Positions 37,032-49,264 of a stretch of 64,000 nucleotides of DNA are shown here, one piece after another. Made by a program: the position numbers and the translations under genes. Every line of letters begins with the position of its first letter. Position 1 is the stretch's first letter. Source of the DNA: Clavaria fumosa. Taxonomy: Eukaryota > Basidiomycota > Agaricomycetes > Agaricales > Clavariaceae. Location of the stretch: NCBI GenBank assembly GCA_951802425.1, contig OX637794.1, forward strand, positions 1,302,001-1,366,000, given 5' to 3'. A model generated the notes under the pieces. It was not told the origin of the DNA and made no database searches. It saw only the letters and a program-made list of their open reading frames with translations.

Positions 37032-38521
37032 TCAATAGACACCATCGTGAAGGGCGCAGCATACGGCAGCTGATGACGAGACGTGAACTTCGTCATAAGC
37101 GATAGCTAAAAAATGCATTACCTTTATGGTGACCGTTATACTGACGAACCGTTTCTCCGGTTGCCATTGCCCAAAGGCGAGCGGTATGATCAGAGGATGC
37201 TAAACAACTGATTAATCGAGGTGAAATCGAGACAAGGGGGCCAGACCTGTCACAAGGTATGCAGAGTCGGCGCTGAAGGCGCAATCCCAAACCCAGCGTT
37301 GATGGCCTTGCAACACCTTGTCCTGGTGAAATTCATAGTCTGGCCCTATTGACCAAATTTTGACCGTTTTATCGGCGGAGCAGGTAGCCAGATGCCTGCA
37401 AGTTGAAATGTGCCGGCCTTATATTAAATGCCAAAACGAAGACAAGGGCAAATTTACTTGACGTCCGGACTCAGAAGACACCGGGTGAGATATTTGGCAT
37501 GAGCCTGAAACTTTGTGACGGCCTGGAACCTGGGTTGATTCGTGCCCTCTTCATTCACCTTCCACACGTAGCATTTTCCCTGCATGGCATAGATAGTGAG
37601 CAGGGTAGAAAGGACGGCCAAAAGAAGATAATAACTCACTTTGTTGTTTCCGGCTACTAATAGTGAGCCGTCGGAGGCGAGCGTAACGGATCGGATCGGA
37701 ATATCTCCGGCGGGAGTCTCGAGGTGCCGTAAACAATGTTGTCCGAGGTAAAGGTGGGTCCAAGCTCACCAGCTCGTGGGAACACAGATTTTCAGATAGG
37801 TCCCACTGCTTGACACGGCCCGCTTGGTCACAAGAGATGAGCTCGCCTTGATTGGGGTGCACGCAGACGTCATTCACTAGAAAGCCGACACTTCAGGATA
37901 ATCCTGGAAATGAGGCACAAAGGAGCATACCAGGGGCCTCATTGTCATAGGTCCTGTGCACATTGGAGCTACTGAAGGAACGAAGTCTTCAATCAAAAGG
38001 TGGACGCAGCAAGGCAAGAGACGATAACATACCGGAGATCCCATATCTTGATAGTTCCATCCTCACTGCCGGTAACTAACCACTTTCCCTCCGCATGGAA
38101 AGAGACGGAAGTAACGTTGCCGGTATGGCCTTCAAACGTAACTAGCTATTTCATGTAAGCCGATGGGCCGTCGAAGAGTGCGGCCGAAGGGGAACTTGCA
38201 GGCGTGGAGGAGGGGTTGGCAATCTCGTAAACGTTGACCTTCTTGTGTATCGCTGCAGCCAGTAGACGTTTGCTGTAGACACGCATCAGAGAGCTGTTTG
38301 TTCAAACGATCGGCCGATAATGATTTACTCTGGCGAAATAGCGAGACGATTGACCTGCTATTGGACAGTTGCACAATTGTCAGCCAGCGTTGACGACGAC
38401 GATGACAAGCACTTACACCGGATTCACCCTGCCGAGCAATTGTGCGTGAGCATATCCCGCTCCAGGCCTCCCAAAACCGGATCTCGTGGTCGTATGAGCC
38501 AGTGACCAGGATGACCGACAT
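37032..38521 (-). CDS. LST8: TOR complex WD40 subunit Lst8
   Basis: Starts [28 protein letters not shown], the invariant Lst8 opening, then [22 protein letters not shown] repeats follow across about nine exons: [133 protein letters not shown] and [20 protein letters not shown]. The last exon, after a 54-nt intron, gives [13 protein letters not shown] and a TGA at 37032-37034. Lst8 is a seven-bladed propeller that stabilises the Tor kinase domain in TORC1 and TORC2. Length (~320 residues) fits the family. Confidence 0.94.
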
Positions 38522-41105
38522 CCTAGGAGGATTGATGGAAAGGGTCGATTTGATTACATAATGTGCCTGCTAGGCGATTACATAATATCCCAATCCAAAT
38601 AGGGCGAGGTTGCACGCACCTTGTCGTTTTTGCTCATCATTCACAGGAGTCCCGAACGCCGGTAATTCTGATCCCTGCTTGGCCAGACCCTACCTGTCAC
38701 CCTGTCCGTTAAAGGAGTTCTGGACCAGCCGAAAGGCATTCCCCCGAGATTTACCTGGCGTTCACACTGCCCCGTCAAGTCACAGCCGCCGAAAGTATGG
38801 AACCTCATAACCTCATTCATAACCGGAATACTGGAATACCTGGTGGGGTTTTGGTGGTACGTACAAGAATTTTCCATGGTTTATCTTGAACTCGTGCCCA
38901 TAGAAAACACTTTTCCTTGACTGCATCGTTTACGTGGATGTGCTTTAGATCGGAGGTACTTCCCTTTGATCGTCTCCTGTGGCAACTTCGGCGACATCCC
39001 GCGAAGATTCATTCATCCGAAATTCGTGCTTGGGAACTAAATTCTGTTTGTGACGAAAAGGTCCCTGCATACCCGTGCTTCTCGTTCTCGCGACGTGTTC
39101 ACTCTCGAGATATTCCTGCCACGAGTTTTGCGCTCATATAAAGGCTGGCTGAATGCCAGTGTGACCCACACCTTCCACAGACAATTTCCTCGCTACATCT
39201 GAGCTGCTTTGGCTATGAACGCTTATCCCGTGGGCATTCCTTCTTCTTCGAATAGTCCATGATTCCTGACCTTTCCCTTCGCAGAACGGGTCCAGAGTAT
39301 TCTTCTTCGGGAGTGAAAGCGAAGTAAAATATGGCACCGTAATTGGCACTGTGCGCATGGCTGACGTGCGTAGAAATATTCACTCGCAAATTTCAGAATG
39401 TGGAATAACTTTAGAACTTCCTAGGGCACGCAATGCGTCACCATCGCCGTTGATGGAGAAAATCCAGCTCGGCCTAGGACTCTTCCGTAAGACAACTGTA
39501 TTCCTCTAAAATTTGCTATTTGATGACATCCGTTATGTCACAGCGTAGCAACAGTGCATGCGATGCCTCCTGGGCAATGATTCTGTGTTTCAACGCGCTG
39601 TTTTGTCGGACTGTATCATATTCCATGGACATAGAACTTGTCGCATTCTCTGCCGGACCTCACCTTGACTGTATCGTTGACCGTCTCTCGCTCTCTCTTT
39701 CTCGCTCTATCTATCTGTATATTTATTGCATCAGGACAACCTTCTCATTATCGTACGGTGCGCCCCGCCAACATCACGCGTCGCACCTTCATCAGCATAC
39801 GTGACGGGCAACTGTAAGCGCTTCCCAATGGCAGGCGGCTAGTGGAGAGTACTTTCAACGACAGTTTCAACGACAGGAGTGAGAGCTGCCGCGCAGGCCT
39901 AAAGAGACTGGCGTGAGAAAACCGGTAGCAAACTGGAAGCGCTGGCGACGTCGCGCGTGCGACCCTGGCACGAGGAGCGTCGCTGCGTACCCTTCATACA
40001 GGGGGTGGGGGTAACATTTGAAATGTGCAGACGTCATCAGAAGGCGTAAGAAACTAAGAAGTGGCATGTCGCGAGCCTGCGACTGGGCCAAAGATCGGGT
40101 TAAGGGACGCGCTCGGCGAAGAAATGAGGGAAAGTGTCGACGGGACTCCGATTGCCTGAATGGCGTCGGAGCAGAATGATTCAATGCCCGATAAGTTTCT
40201 GAGGCCAGCATGTCGCATGCCATGGGGCATGACCCGGGTTACCGGAAAAGGGTCGGGCGCCAACTACTCAAGTGGAGACCACGAAGTTATGGATTTGCAG
40301 GGTTAAGAGAGTGCTTCTCAACGGAGCCATGTGAGCAGAAGAGCAGATCAGTCATTCGAAGCGTAACCTGTCCGCCTTGCAACAGGGTCATGGTCAGAGA
40401 ACCAGCGCCAACTCACGAACATGATTGGGAAGTCTCACGCGCGGATACGGTTGGATATTGAAGGGGAACCTTTGGAACCTGGATCGTGGATCTACGATTC
40501 TTCCAGGGAAGACATTCGCCATGAATCGAAGCCACGACATAACGCATATCTCCGATGTGTCAATGATGTACCTGGAACGTAGATTGCTGCACCAAACTCA
40601 GTAAACAAGGTTTAGAGTCTATCGGCAGTTTGCAGACGTACCATCTTGGGTACGTGCCCGATCCGCATATAAATGTGATCAGGTTTGGCAAATTGGCTAG
40701 CGAGGCCAACTGTCACATTATTGCTTTCAGACATCAATCAAATCCGGGACCAGTTCACCATCTGCGGTATCATGGTTTCAGAACCCATAAAGCACCTATA
40801 GTTTAATATACACGTAACCTTCGCTAGTAGTTCGCACCACGAGCAGGACTCTCGGTCGCAATTATGCGGTGCAAATGGCACGCTGAGCCTCGCCAAGCAA
40901 ATCAGCAAATTGTTGGGACAGAGCACAAATCTGCGCTGACCTTCACCGACCCATTATTTCTGAACATGTGCATTGGGGTGCTTGTGGTTATACTCCAGAG
41001 CCAGGGTACTTGAGATCGGCGTCGCGTAGTTCACGTGACTTAGCCCGTGCTGCTAGTGCCAGCTTAGCTAAGCTTGCTTACAACTGTGCGTGTCGACTGC
41101 ATGTA
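38522..41105. other. Gene-poor 2.6-kb stretch
   Basis: No gene is supported here. It contains a CT/TA-rich simple-sequence tract (39680-39725) and a 12-bp direct repeat (TTTCAACGACAG, twice within 39848-39877). A moderately open minus-strand stretch at about 39870-40260 has no recognisable domain. CACGTG at 41032-41037 precedes the carrier gene by about 70 bp. Lower coding signal than the rest of the window suggests old, eroded sequence. Confidence 0.35.
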
Positions 41106-42451
41106 ATGTCGGCGGTCTCTGGGCATCCCCCTCACGAGAGCCGGAGTCCCGTCTATGCCGCTATCGCTCGGACAGCTTCGCGTGCGACCGCGCTTTACTT
41201 TGCGCGCCCAATTAGACTGTTCCGTCCTTCCAAAGGCATGAGTCATGTTTCGGATCCTCGAATTCGTTGTTCACACTACAGGAAGTGAGCGGTTGGCACT
41301 CATTGGGAGGACTGGCCACGCAACATGGATCTTCTGTGACACCCAGATTTCTTTCAGACCTCGTCAAGAAGCAAGGCGTAAGTCCTGTTGCCTTGTTTAC
41401 CCAAACGTGAAATATTATTGAGATTGGTCACGTTCAGATCATGGTAATACCGAGGCATTTCATCCCGTAAGTAGAACGCCATGTTCCAGTTTCTTAAAGC
41501 ATGGACGAATGACACAGCAGACTATCTCAAGGCCTATGATCGTAAACGCGGCCTTGGGCACCGTCCTCTGGGTCTCGTATGCTGAACTGTCCGAGTTGCT
41601 CGAGTCACGTATAGGAAACGCGTCCGTGCCCGTCTCTGGTGCATTGGCGGGGGCTGCGCAGGCCGTCTTTGCCGCGCCTGCGGAGAATGTGCGTTTGGTG
41701 CTCGAGGGGGGTGGCAAGGAGGGTTGGTCGCAGGCGTGGAAGGAGGTGTTTCTTGGCACAGAACCCTCACCAGCGGCAGGCACCGCGCACTCGGCGATGA
41801 GGAAGGAACAGCGGTGGCGTGAAATGCGTCAGATGCGGGCGTGGGTCCGTGAATGGGGGCTGATGGCAGGTCGCGGATGGGGTGGCTGGGTGTGGGGCTG
41901 CGCAAAAGACATGTGTGGTGAGGCGAGTTTCCATTTGACGCTTGAATCTGGCCATCTGATGGAAGTCTGTCTCTCTGACTGCTCAAACAGGATTCGCCGC
42001 GTTCTTTTCTGTTTTCGAAGTGACGCGCCACGTCGCTCGGAAGGCCAGGACGTCGTCCAAAGCTGTCGTCTCTCGCAAACTCTCAGTAGACAGTCTGGTG
42101 CCCCTCGAGCGCCACGTTCCAAGAGTAGTGCACGGGCTTGTCCTCGTGGCCGGTGGGGTCTTCGCGGGGCTCACGTATGAGTTAGTGTGCCAGCCGTGGG
42201 ACGTGGCGAGGCGGATTGTCCGTGTCGACCGCCTCCTAGACCCGCAGCCCCACTCTGCGTCGCGCGCTATCCTGCGCAAGTTCCAGGAAGGTGGTCTTCG
42301 GTACTTTTTCCGAGACAGCACCCGCGTCGCGGCTACTGGTGCCTCGCCCCGGCATGGAAGATGGTATGCTGCGCTACGCACGCTGGGCCGCGTTGGGCCG
42401 TGGGGTGTTGGCTTCTTGGTGTGGGAGGCGTTCGGCCCTGGCCTTTCCTAA
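41106..42451 (+). CDS. Mitochondrial carrier family protein
   Basis: Starts MSAVSGHPPHESRSPVYAAI and continues ASRATALYFARPIRLFRPSK, then SGWHSLGGLATQHGSSVTP, FLSDLVKKQG, IMVIPRHFIPPMIVNAALGT and VLWVSYAELSELLES. Loop signatures of the carrier family are present in variant form: APAENVRLVLEGG and QPWDVARRIVRVD resemble PxD/ExxR/K. Hydrophobic helices include VVHGLVLVAGGVFAGLTYEL and GPWGVGFLVWEAFG. The substrate cannot be told. The first intron is ambiguous: either a GC-AG intron after RPSK or a GT-AG intron two codons later (SKGM). Later introns are about 41378-41440, 41467-41529 (acceptor before GCC TAT GAT reading CCT ATG) and 41914-41989. The protein of ~325-330 residues fits the family. 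Confidence 0.78.
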
Positions 42452-43829
42452 GGCACTGGGACGCAGTGTTCGACAGCACCCCCACCTGCCTTCAGGCAAA
42501 CCCCTCAATCTTGTGGCGGAGACGCGTGGACCAGGACGACGTCGGCACAAGCCGAAATCGCTTTTGTTCCTTCCAACCCCCGCAGACGCCCCGATTTTAC
42601 GTGACCCTAGCCAGATCATTGTCGCTGCGGAAGCAATTTCTCATTATAAGTTTGTGTTGTCACTGGGGTTTAGTGATGGCTTATCTTTAGCCTGTTACAA
42701 GATCTCCACTTTTTTGGGGTGCTACTGTTGAGGCGCTGGACTGATCTATACCGAAGTTCACGAATCCGAAACGCCCAGTGCTTGTCATCTATCGGCGGAC
42801 AACCAGACTTGTCATTGTGGTATTCGACCATCAGTTTTCCACTCATATCTGCTGTTTATAGCGCGCCCATAATGCTATGAAGGGCTAGTCTGATTTGCAC
42901 CACGCGTTCAATCGTGTAGTTGACTGTTCAGGTCGAAGGCTTCCATATGAAACGCGAATTTTTTTATCTCGTCTGCTTGAATGAAATAGTAGGGTTACGT
43001 GCCTAGTGGTAGTGCGCGTGCAGGTTTGTCTGTTTCACCTTGGCATTCAACGCCATTTGAGAGTGAGAAATTTCATTCGTATCACGTGATTTCCAATCTA
43101 TGATAGCAGTAAAAGGCCAATGTGGTGTTGGCCAGATTCTCGGATTTACAGGTTGACGTGATGACATTGCGCGTGCGGACCGCAACGCGCGATACCAGCT
43201 GCCGTTATCTTCGCGTATCCTCAACTTATCGACTCCAAGGTACCATTGTGAATGTCATTTCACTCACGTACAAAATACACCAAAAGGTGGTGCCTGGCGA
43301 ATAATATGAATAATTTCCGAGCTTCAGGGTGAGCTGCCTTGCAACCGAAAATGAATGTCCTTTTGCGAGCCTCCCTGACTGTCCAACTATATGCTCAATG
43401 TGGGGTGACTTCGTGCTCGTGCAGAAACTTTTTCCATTGCCAGAAGTTAGAAGAAACCCTCTTTCATCAACGCACTTTTCTGACAAGTCACTAGTATGGC
43501 GGACTTCGTCAGATGGCCGTGCCGTTGTCTTCCGTGCGCGTGTGTTGATCCAGATGTTGACAATAAGCCTAACCATCTTCTTGCCTCCACTATACATTAT
43601 AGACTGCGTCGCCCAACAGTGATGAGCACGATTTCTGGTGGAGGTCGGACGGCGATGCTTGCTTGTCTAGAACAAAGTTGAGACTCCGAGCCAGTCACAA
43701 AGTGGCCGCTGCCCCGATGTCCAGAGCCACAATGCCAGTCCCAGTCAGTACACAACTGTTATTTTCTTATTTAATACTAATCCTTCCACCAAAGCAGGTT
43801 ATGATGTCTCGTCGACTCGACTCGACATC
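42452..43829. other. Intergenic, no gene seen
   Basis: A 1.4-kb stretch downstream of the carrier gene. Short ORFs on both strands show no domain. TCACGTGA is at 43082-43089. The right end leads into the hairpin region at 43801-43886. Confidence 0.35.
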
Positions 43830-43831
43830 AT
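43801..43831. repeat. Short stem-loop beside the long hairpin
   Basis: ATGATGTC at 43801-43808 pairs with GACATCAT at 43824-43831, leaving a 15-nt loop rich in TCGAC repeats. It abuts the 27-bp hairpin directly. Confidence 0.7.
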
Positions 43832-43971
43832 GACCTTGAATGGCCTAGTATCGCCATCGGATGGCGATACTAGGCCATTCAAGGTCGATGCCTCTGTAAA
43901 TGTCAACATAAACCGATTGAAGAAACTGGTGCATGAGGATTGTCTCCACATCATCGTGCAGCTACGCACAG
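43830..43971 (+). pseudogene. Crinkler-like N-terminal fragment (short ORF)
   Basis: A short ORF starts ATG at 43830 with MTLNGLVSPSDGDTRPFKVD and continues ASVNVNINRLKKLVHEDC, up to a good donor (GTAAGT) at 43972; read through, it stops a few codons later. The spacing of LNGLV, a polar loop, PFKV, V and LKKLV resembles the ubiquitin-like N-terminal domain of Crinkler (CRN) proteins, which in basidiomycetes usually reads LNCLVLG...F.V.I....V..LK..I. No downstream CRN exons (LxLWKV) were found, so this is probably a fragment. The first 55 nt of the ORF form a perfect hairpin, so the resemblance in that half may be partly imposed by the palindrome. Confidence 0.35.
43832..43886. repeat. Perfect 27-bp inverted repeat with 1-nt loop
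   Basis: Left arm 43832-43858 and right arm 43860-43886 are exact reverse complements, separated by a single G at 43859. The left arm begins GACCTTGAATGGCC and the right arm ends GGCCATTCAAGGTC. The identity stops one base pair outside. No similar arms occur nearby. Confidence 0.95.
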
Positions 43972-44585
43972 GTAAGTGCAGTGGTTGTGTTGTGTAAGCA
44001 AAGCTGACGATATTTTGCATGGCCACTGCTTCCCTCGCCGCCGCTCCGACGTCGGTTCGTCACCTTCTCCTTTTTTTCCCTTATGCTTCATCTGGGGAGG
44101 CGAGATATCCAACGAATGCCAGCCGCACAAATAGTGGGCGGCCTGATGGTATGGTGGATGGTCAGCTTATTACGCATAATCACGACAAGCAAATGCTTGA
44201 TAAACTTGCAACTTTTGTTGTAGGGCTAGGAGGGCGGACTTCGCCTCTTTAATTACATAACTCTCCTGCCAGGCGAGACAACACGTGATTAACGGGATTT
44301 GACGTGCAGCGAACAAGCGCGCAAGAAAACCAGCGCCATTTGTAAATTCTGAATGGTCCTGGCATTAGCGCTCGTTTGTCTTTCAGTAAGCGCGGTGAGG
44401 TTTGTGTCCCGTTGTCGTTCTCTGCACAATGTATATCTAGGCAAGTGTCCTCTTTTTCCAGTTCCTTCCTCGTCCTTCTATCCCTCGCTTACATAATCTC
44501 ACACTGCCCAGTCGAGCGCGACACGAAACTCGTTTGCGCTTGAGGGATTGTCCATCCGCTACTAGCAGATACTCAGCACCTCACC
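43972..44585. promoter_or_regulatory. Promoter region of the CHORD gene
   Basis: No gene is supported. CACGTG lies at 44282-44287. A pyrimidine-rich segment at 44430-44490 precedes the start, as in other fungal leaders. Confidence 0.4.
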
Positions 44586-46070
44586 ATGCCTCGGTGCGCG
44601 CGCAAAGAGTGCGGGAAAGAGTTCCAGGAGGCCGAGGAGAACTTTGATCAGAGCTGTGTCTATCATCCTGGTGGCCCAGTGAGTGGACTCTTAGCCGTCA
44701 TGCGACAATCGGAACGTTGAACTCAAACGACGATCTTTCGCACATTGTCCTGCATTAGGTGTTCCACGAAGGACTCAAGTCCTGGTCTTGCTGCTCGAAG
44801 GTCAACAAGCCCGTCTTGGATTTCGATGAATTCTTGAAGATCCCTGTGAGCCGCACCCAGGGTTTCTAAATCTATCGCTAATAGTATATTCTTTCTTCAG
44901 GGATGCACGACTGGAACCCACACAGTGGAGGTTATAAACTCAGTCGCACCTGCTTCTAAGAGCAACGTTGCCGTTGCTCTGACCGCAGTTGATGGTGCTC
45001 GCGAGACGTACAGCCACCCATCTGCCTCATCTACATCTACCTTTCACAAGTCAAACAACGGTGCTATCCCGTCGACGCAACCATTGGCCCCCACTCCTCT
45101 GCCCGTCATAGAGGAGGAGGAAGATCTAAACGCCACCGTTCAGCTTGGAACTAACTGTCGTCACAAAGGCTGCGTCATAACCTTCGTCAGTGATGAAGTG
45201 AATCGAGTTGGGGATGGCGAAGGAACGGTATGTACGTACCATCCCGGTTCCGTGAGTCTCTCAGCCCCGCCCTCTGGACACATGTCTGACAATTTCTCCC
45301 GTCAGCCATTGTTCCACGAAGGCAGCAAGGTGATCGGTGTCCTCGTCACCCAGGCATATATGCCAAAGTCACTCAAGCAAAGGTTACGCGCAGGGCTATT
45401 TGTGCTGCAAGCGCCGCGTTCTGGAGTTCGACGAATTTCTTAAGATTCCTGGCTGTAAGACTGGCCGTCATCTCTTTGTCCCGAAAGCGCCCAGCGCCAG
45501 TTCACAGGTATCAATCCTCATCCTGTGTCGCGAGTTGTCATTCTGACCTCCTCCCGCACAGGCCCAGGAGGACATAGTTAACTGCCGCTACGACCACTAC
45601 CAAACACCGACCGAGATTCACATGTCCGTCTATGCGAAGCAGGCGGACCAGGAGCAGAGTCGTGTCCACTTCGAGGAGAATCACGTAAGACCCTCGTCTC
45701 GGAAGATCAACCCTCTGTACCTCGCTTTCTCCAGATCGTTTTTGACATCTGTCTGCCCGCGCAAAAACGCTTCCGTCGCACGTTGAACCTGTTTGGTCCG
45801 ATCGATCCTTCGGCGTCCACGGTCCGATTCCTCGGAAGTAAGGTTCGTTGTCTTTCAGTGCCGAGCCCCGGGACGGTCAGCTAAGACAATGCCGGGAAAT
45901 CTTAGGTGGAAGTGAAGCTGAAGAAGTCAGACCACCGCAGTTGGACCCTTCTCGAGCGGACCGATCAGGACCTGGGCAACATCAGTTTCACTTTTGGTGT
46001 CGAAGGTCGTGTTGGCACAATTGGCGGCAATACAATGGTGCTATCTGAGGGAAATAAGCGAGGACAATGA
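44586..46070 (+). CDS. CHORD- and CS-domain Hsp90 co-chaperone (CHORDC1/RAR1-related)
   Basis: CHORD 1: [56 protein letters not shown], TTGTH. After a Ser/Pro linker comes CHORD 2: [54 protein letters not shown], HLF. All the zinc-binding Cys/His residues seem present in both. The C-terminus is a CS (p23-like) domain: CRYDHYQTPTEIHMSVYAKQ, RFLGSKVEVKLKKSDHRSW, TLLERTDQDLGNISFTFGVE. The gene has about seven exons, and several introns sit at matching places in the two CHORDs (after HPGG/HPGS and around GLKSW/GSKGY), consistent with an internal duplication. The family binds Hsp90 and Sgt1. The stop TGA at 46068-46070 is 80 bp from the convergent IF-2 stop. Confidence 0.93.
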
Positions 46071-46150
46071 CGTGTGATTTTATGAATTGTAGGTGTCGTC
46101 GAAATGCAAGAATTAGAAGGCATTAGCGCATTAGCATCTGTCTATATCAT

Positions 46151-49100
46151 CTATAGTGAGCCCGGTTTCTCGATGACTTCAAAGAACTGAATGAGATCCC
46201 CCTCCCGCAAGTTGTCGAACTTATCAAAGCTCATCCCACATTCTAGGCCTTTTCGTGCTTCCGTGATGTCCTTCTTCAGATGACGCAGCGTGTCTACCAG
46301 ACCTGCGTGCCAAACAAACAGATAAAAATCAGTAGGCATCTTAGAGCGCTAAAGATATGTAAGGAACATGCCTTCGTAAAGAAGCGCTCCGTCCCTAACC
46401 ACTCTAGCGGTTTTCGCCTTCTCCACCATGCCATTGATCACACGGCAGCCGGCGACCTTTTTGATCTTCCTATCCTTGAGATGGATATCAAACAGTTGCA
46501 GAACGGTTGCCTCGCCCGTCACTCGCTGCTCCACCACAGGCGGTAGCAGCGCGATGACACGCGTCTTGACCTCATCCATAATCTGGTATATGATCGAAGA
46601 GGAATAAATCGGGACGCCGCGATGGGCTGCGGCCGTCTGTATAGGGCGCGGAACCTTGACAGAGAAAGCGACGATCATCCCTGCAGCATATTAGCTGTGC
46701 TCACGCGGGGGACCTTCGCCGTGCGCGAACGTGGAAAAGCTGGCTTACCACTCGCAGTCTCTGCCATTGCAATGTCAGACTCGGTGACGTCCCCGACGCC
46801 AGTCGTAACGACCTTCACAACGGCGTCTTTGCTCCTAATGCCTTCCAGGGCGCCGACCACAGCCTCTATGCTACCGCTGACGTCCCCTTTGACCACAAGC
46901 CTGATTTCCTTGGGGCCACTTTCCGCTGACGGCGTGGCGACCTCCGCCTCCCCATCAGCCGAGGCTTGCTTCGTCCGTTCCTCCCTCTCCTGCTGCCGCT
47001 GCTGATTAAGAGCGTCTACGCTCTTGAGCTGTTCCTCGATTTCCAATCTGCGCAACCGATTGTTCAGAGCTTTCTTCACGTCTGCTTCGCTCCCTTGTAA
47101 CACCTCATCACCGACTTTCGGCAACTCTTTCCAGCCAGACACGGTGACAGCTGTTCCGGGGTAGGCCGACTTGACGGCTTTCCCGGCCGAGTCAGTCATG
47201 ATGCGGACTTTGGCGTTGGCGGTTCCACACAGGAGGTGGGCACCAGGTTGGAGGCAGCCGCGTAGGATCAGGACGGTGGCCACCGCTCTGTAGAATGCAA
47301 ATCGTATCAGTCGGAGGAGCACAGACAAAGGGTGATGTAGGCACGAACCCGAGTCCCTTCTGAATCCTGGATTCGAGCACGTAACCATGCGTGGGACCGT
47401 CCCTTTCAGAACGCAAGTCCTGGATCTCCGCAACAGCCGACAAAGTCTCTACCAGTTCTGTCAATCCCTGGCCCGTCAAACCGGAGACCTCGACTGCAGG
47501 CACGTCGCCTCCGAGAGCCTCGACTTGTATGCCCTCTTGCACAAGGGATGTGTAGACGCGTTCCTACAGCAGTAACGTTAGCATTCCCGCGGCAGGAAAC
47601 AAAGGATAGGAGGCTACGCACGACATCGGCACCCGACTTATCAACCTTGTTAACGGCCACTACGACGGCAACTTGATCTTTATTGACTAGCCTAATTACC
47701 TCTTTTGTCTGCGGCATCACACCATCGTCGGCAGCGACTACCAGGGCTACGATGTCTGTGACGCTTGCACCACGAGCCCGCATCGCAGAGAAGGCAGCAT
47801 GTCCCGGTGTGTCCAAGAAAGTGACGGCTTTTTTCGCTTTCCCACCATCGATGGAGACGGACACCGAAAATGCGCCAATGTGCTGTGTAATCCCGCCGGC
47901 TTCGCCTTGCGCCACAGACGTGGATCGAAGCGTGTCGAGCAGCGTGGTCTTGCCGTGGTCAACATGGCCCATGATTGTGATCACTGGAGGGCGCTGCGGT
48001 AGAGTTGACGGATTTGGATGGGGTGGCCTGTAACTATCCATGAGTGACGGAAGCCCATGAAAAGCGCCCGCACGAACGATGGACGAAGATCGAAGGACGC
48101 CTCGTCGTTGATGATAGGATTTCTGCCAAACTCTTCGGCGAAGAGAGAGGCGTATTCGGCAGTGAGGACTGCGTACGCGTTAGATGAACCATCGGAAAGA
48201 ATAGGACATGCTGTCACCATGATCATAGGCTGATTCAACGGCCATACCAACCTGACTCATAGTACGTTGCAGTCGTTCTGTGAAATAAAGTGAGCTTTCG
48301 GTCAAGACAAGGCAGAGACAATGTCTTACACACCTAGCGGGATATTAAGAAGCTTTGCTAGTTGGCTGACTGTAACTGTCGTCGGTATGTACACATCCAC
48401 AGGTTTCTTCACAGGCGACACGGCTTTCTTGGCCTTGATAGGCTTTTGAGTTCGCGGTGAAGCATCAGCGCGACCTTTTACTCGACCCGGAATTGCCGTC
48501 ATCTCTCCCCTAACAATTGAGCCTCGCTTTTTGAACTCGCCATGACGAAACATGCGCCGAGGTTCCGTTTCCTCGATTTCGATATCTGCGAAATCCTCGG
48601 TGGTTGGTTCGACTCGCGAAGGGCCTCCAAGAACACTTTCCTCGGCCCGGGAGGATACTAGATCTAATACTTCATTATCTATAGTGAGCTTCAGTGGAGG
48701 CGGGGGCTTCGGCGCATCGTCACGAGTCTGTGGTTTTTGTGGCAGGTTCGGATGGGCTTGGAGCTGCAAGAGGGTGCCTGGTCCAGCAGACTTCCCTGCA
48801 GCTTTGTGCTGTGATATAGGTGGAACGGCAGGCGCGATCCGCGACCACTTGCTTCCTGGCTCAAGTCGCCTAACAGGAGTGGCAGCCTTGGTCGTTTCAG
48901 ATACAGATGTGGGCGTAGTCTGTTCCCACTTGGCCGGGAGGGGTTTGACTGTCCACTGCTTGCGAGTCGGCAAGAGCGCCCCCAACTTCTGCTCCTGGAT
49001 TTTATTCTGAGGCTGTACGAGTGGCTCCGGCCGTACCCACTGGCGAGGAGGGGGTATGGCTGAGCTATGCACTTCAGAGACTTCATGTGGCTGAAATATT

Positions 49101-49243
49101 GCTGATATTAGGGTGCTGCATGGTAAAAAGGTGACGAGGACACGAACTTTCTTCCTTGCTGATGTTACGGCTCCGCGAACATGGGCGCCATTGACCCTGT
49201 TGTGGTTGAGAACAGGAACCAAGAGACTTGCCCGTCGGTGCAT
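46151..49243 (-). CDS. IFM1: Mitochondrial translation initiation factor IF-2
   Basis: The N-terminus [20 protein letters not shown] has the basic, hydroxylated look of a mitochondrial presequence; a linker rich in Pro and Lys follows, then [20 protein letters not shown] (IF2N-like). The GTPase domain has [20 protein letters not shown] (G1), [10 protein letters not shown] (G2), [20 protein letters not shown] (G3) and [14 protein letters not shown] (G4). The later domains include [60 protein letters not shown] and the C-terminal [20 protein letters not shown] ending EVIEKPGSL. It positions formyl-Met-tRNA on the mitochondrial small subunit. Its start codon at 49243 nearly abuts the divergent AlkB-like gene, so their 5' leaders must overlap. 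Confidence 0.93.
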
Positions 49244-49264
49244 ATGCCACCGAGGAGAGACGGA

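Noticed and set aside
40968..41288. Plus ORF of 106 codons reading upstream of the carrier start
   Set aside because: Only the part from the Met at 41106 matches the carrier gene; the upstream part is promoter sequence with a CACGTG site.
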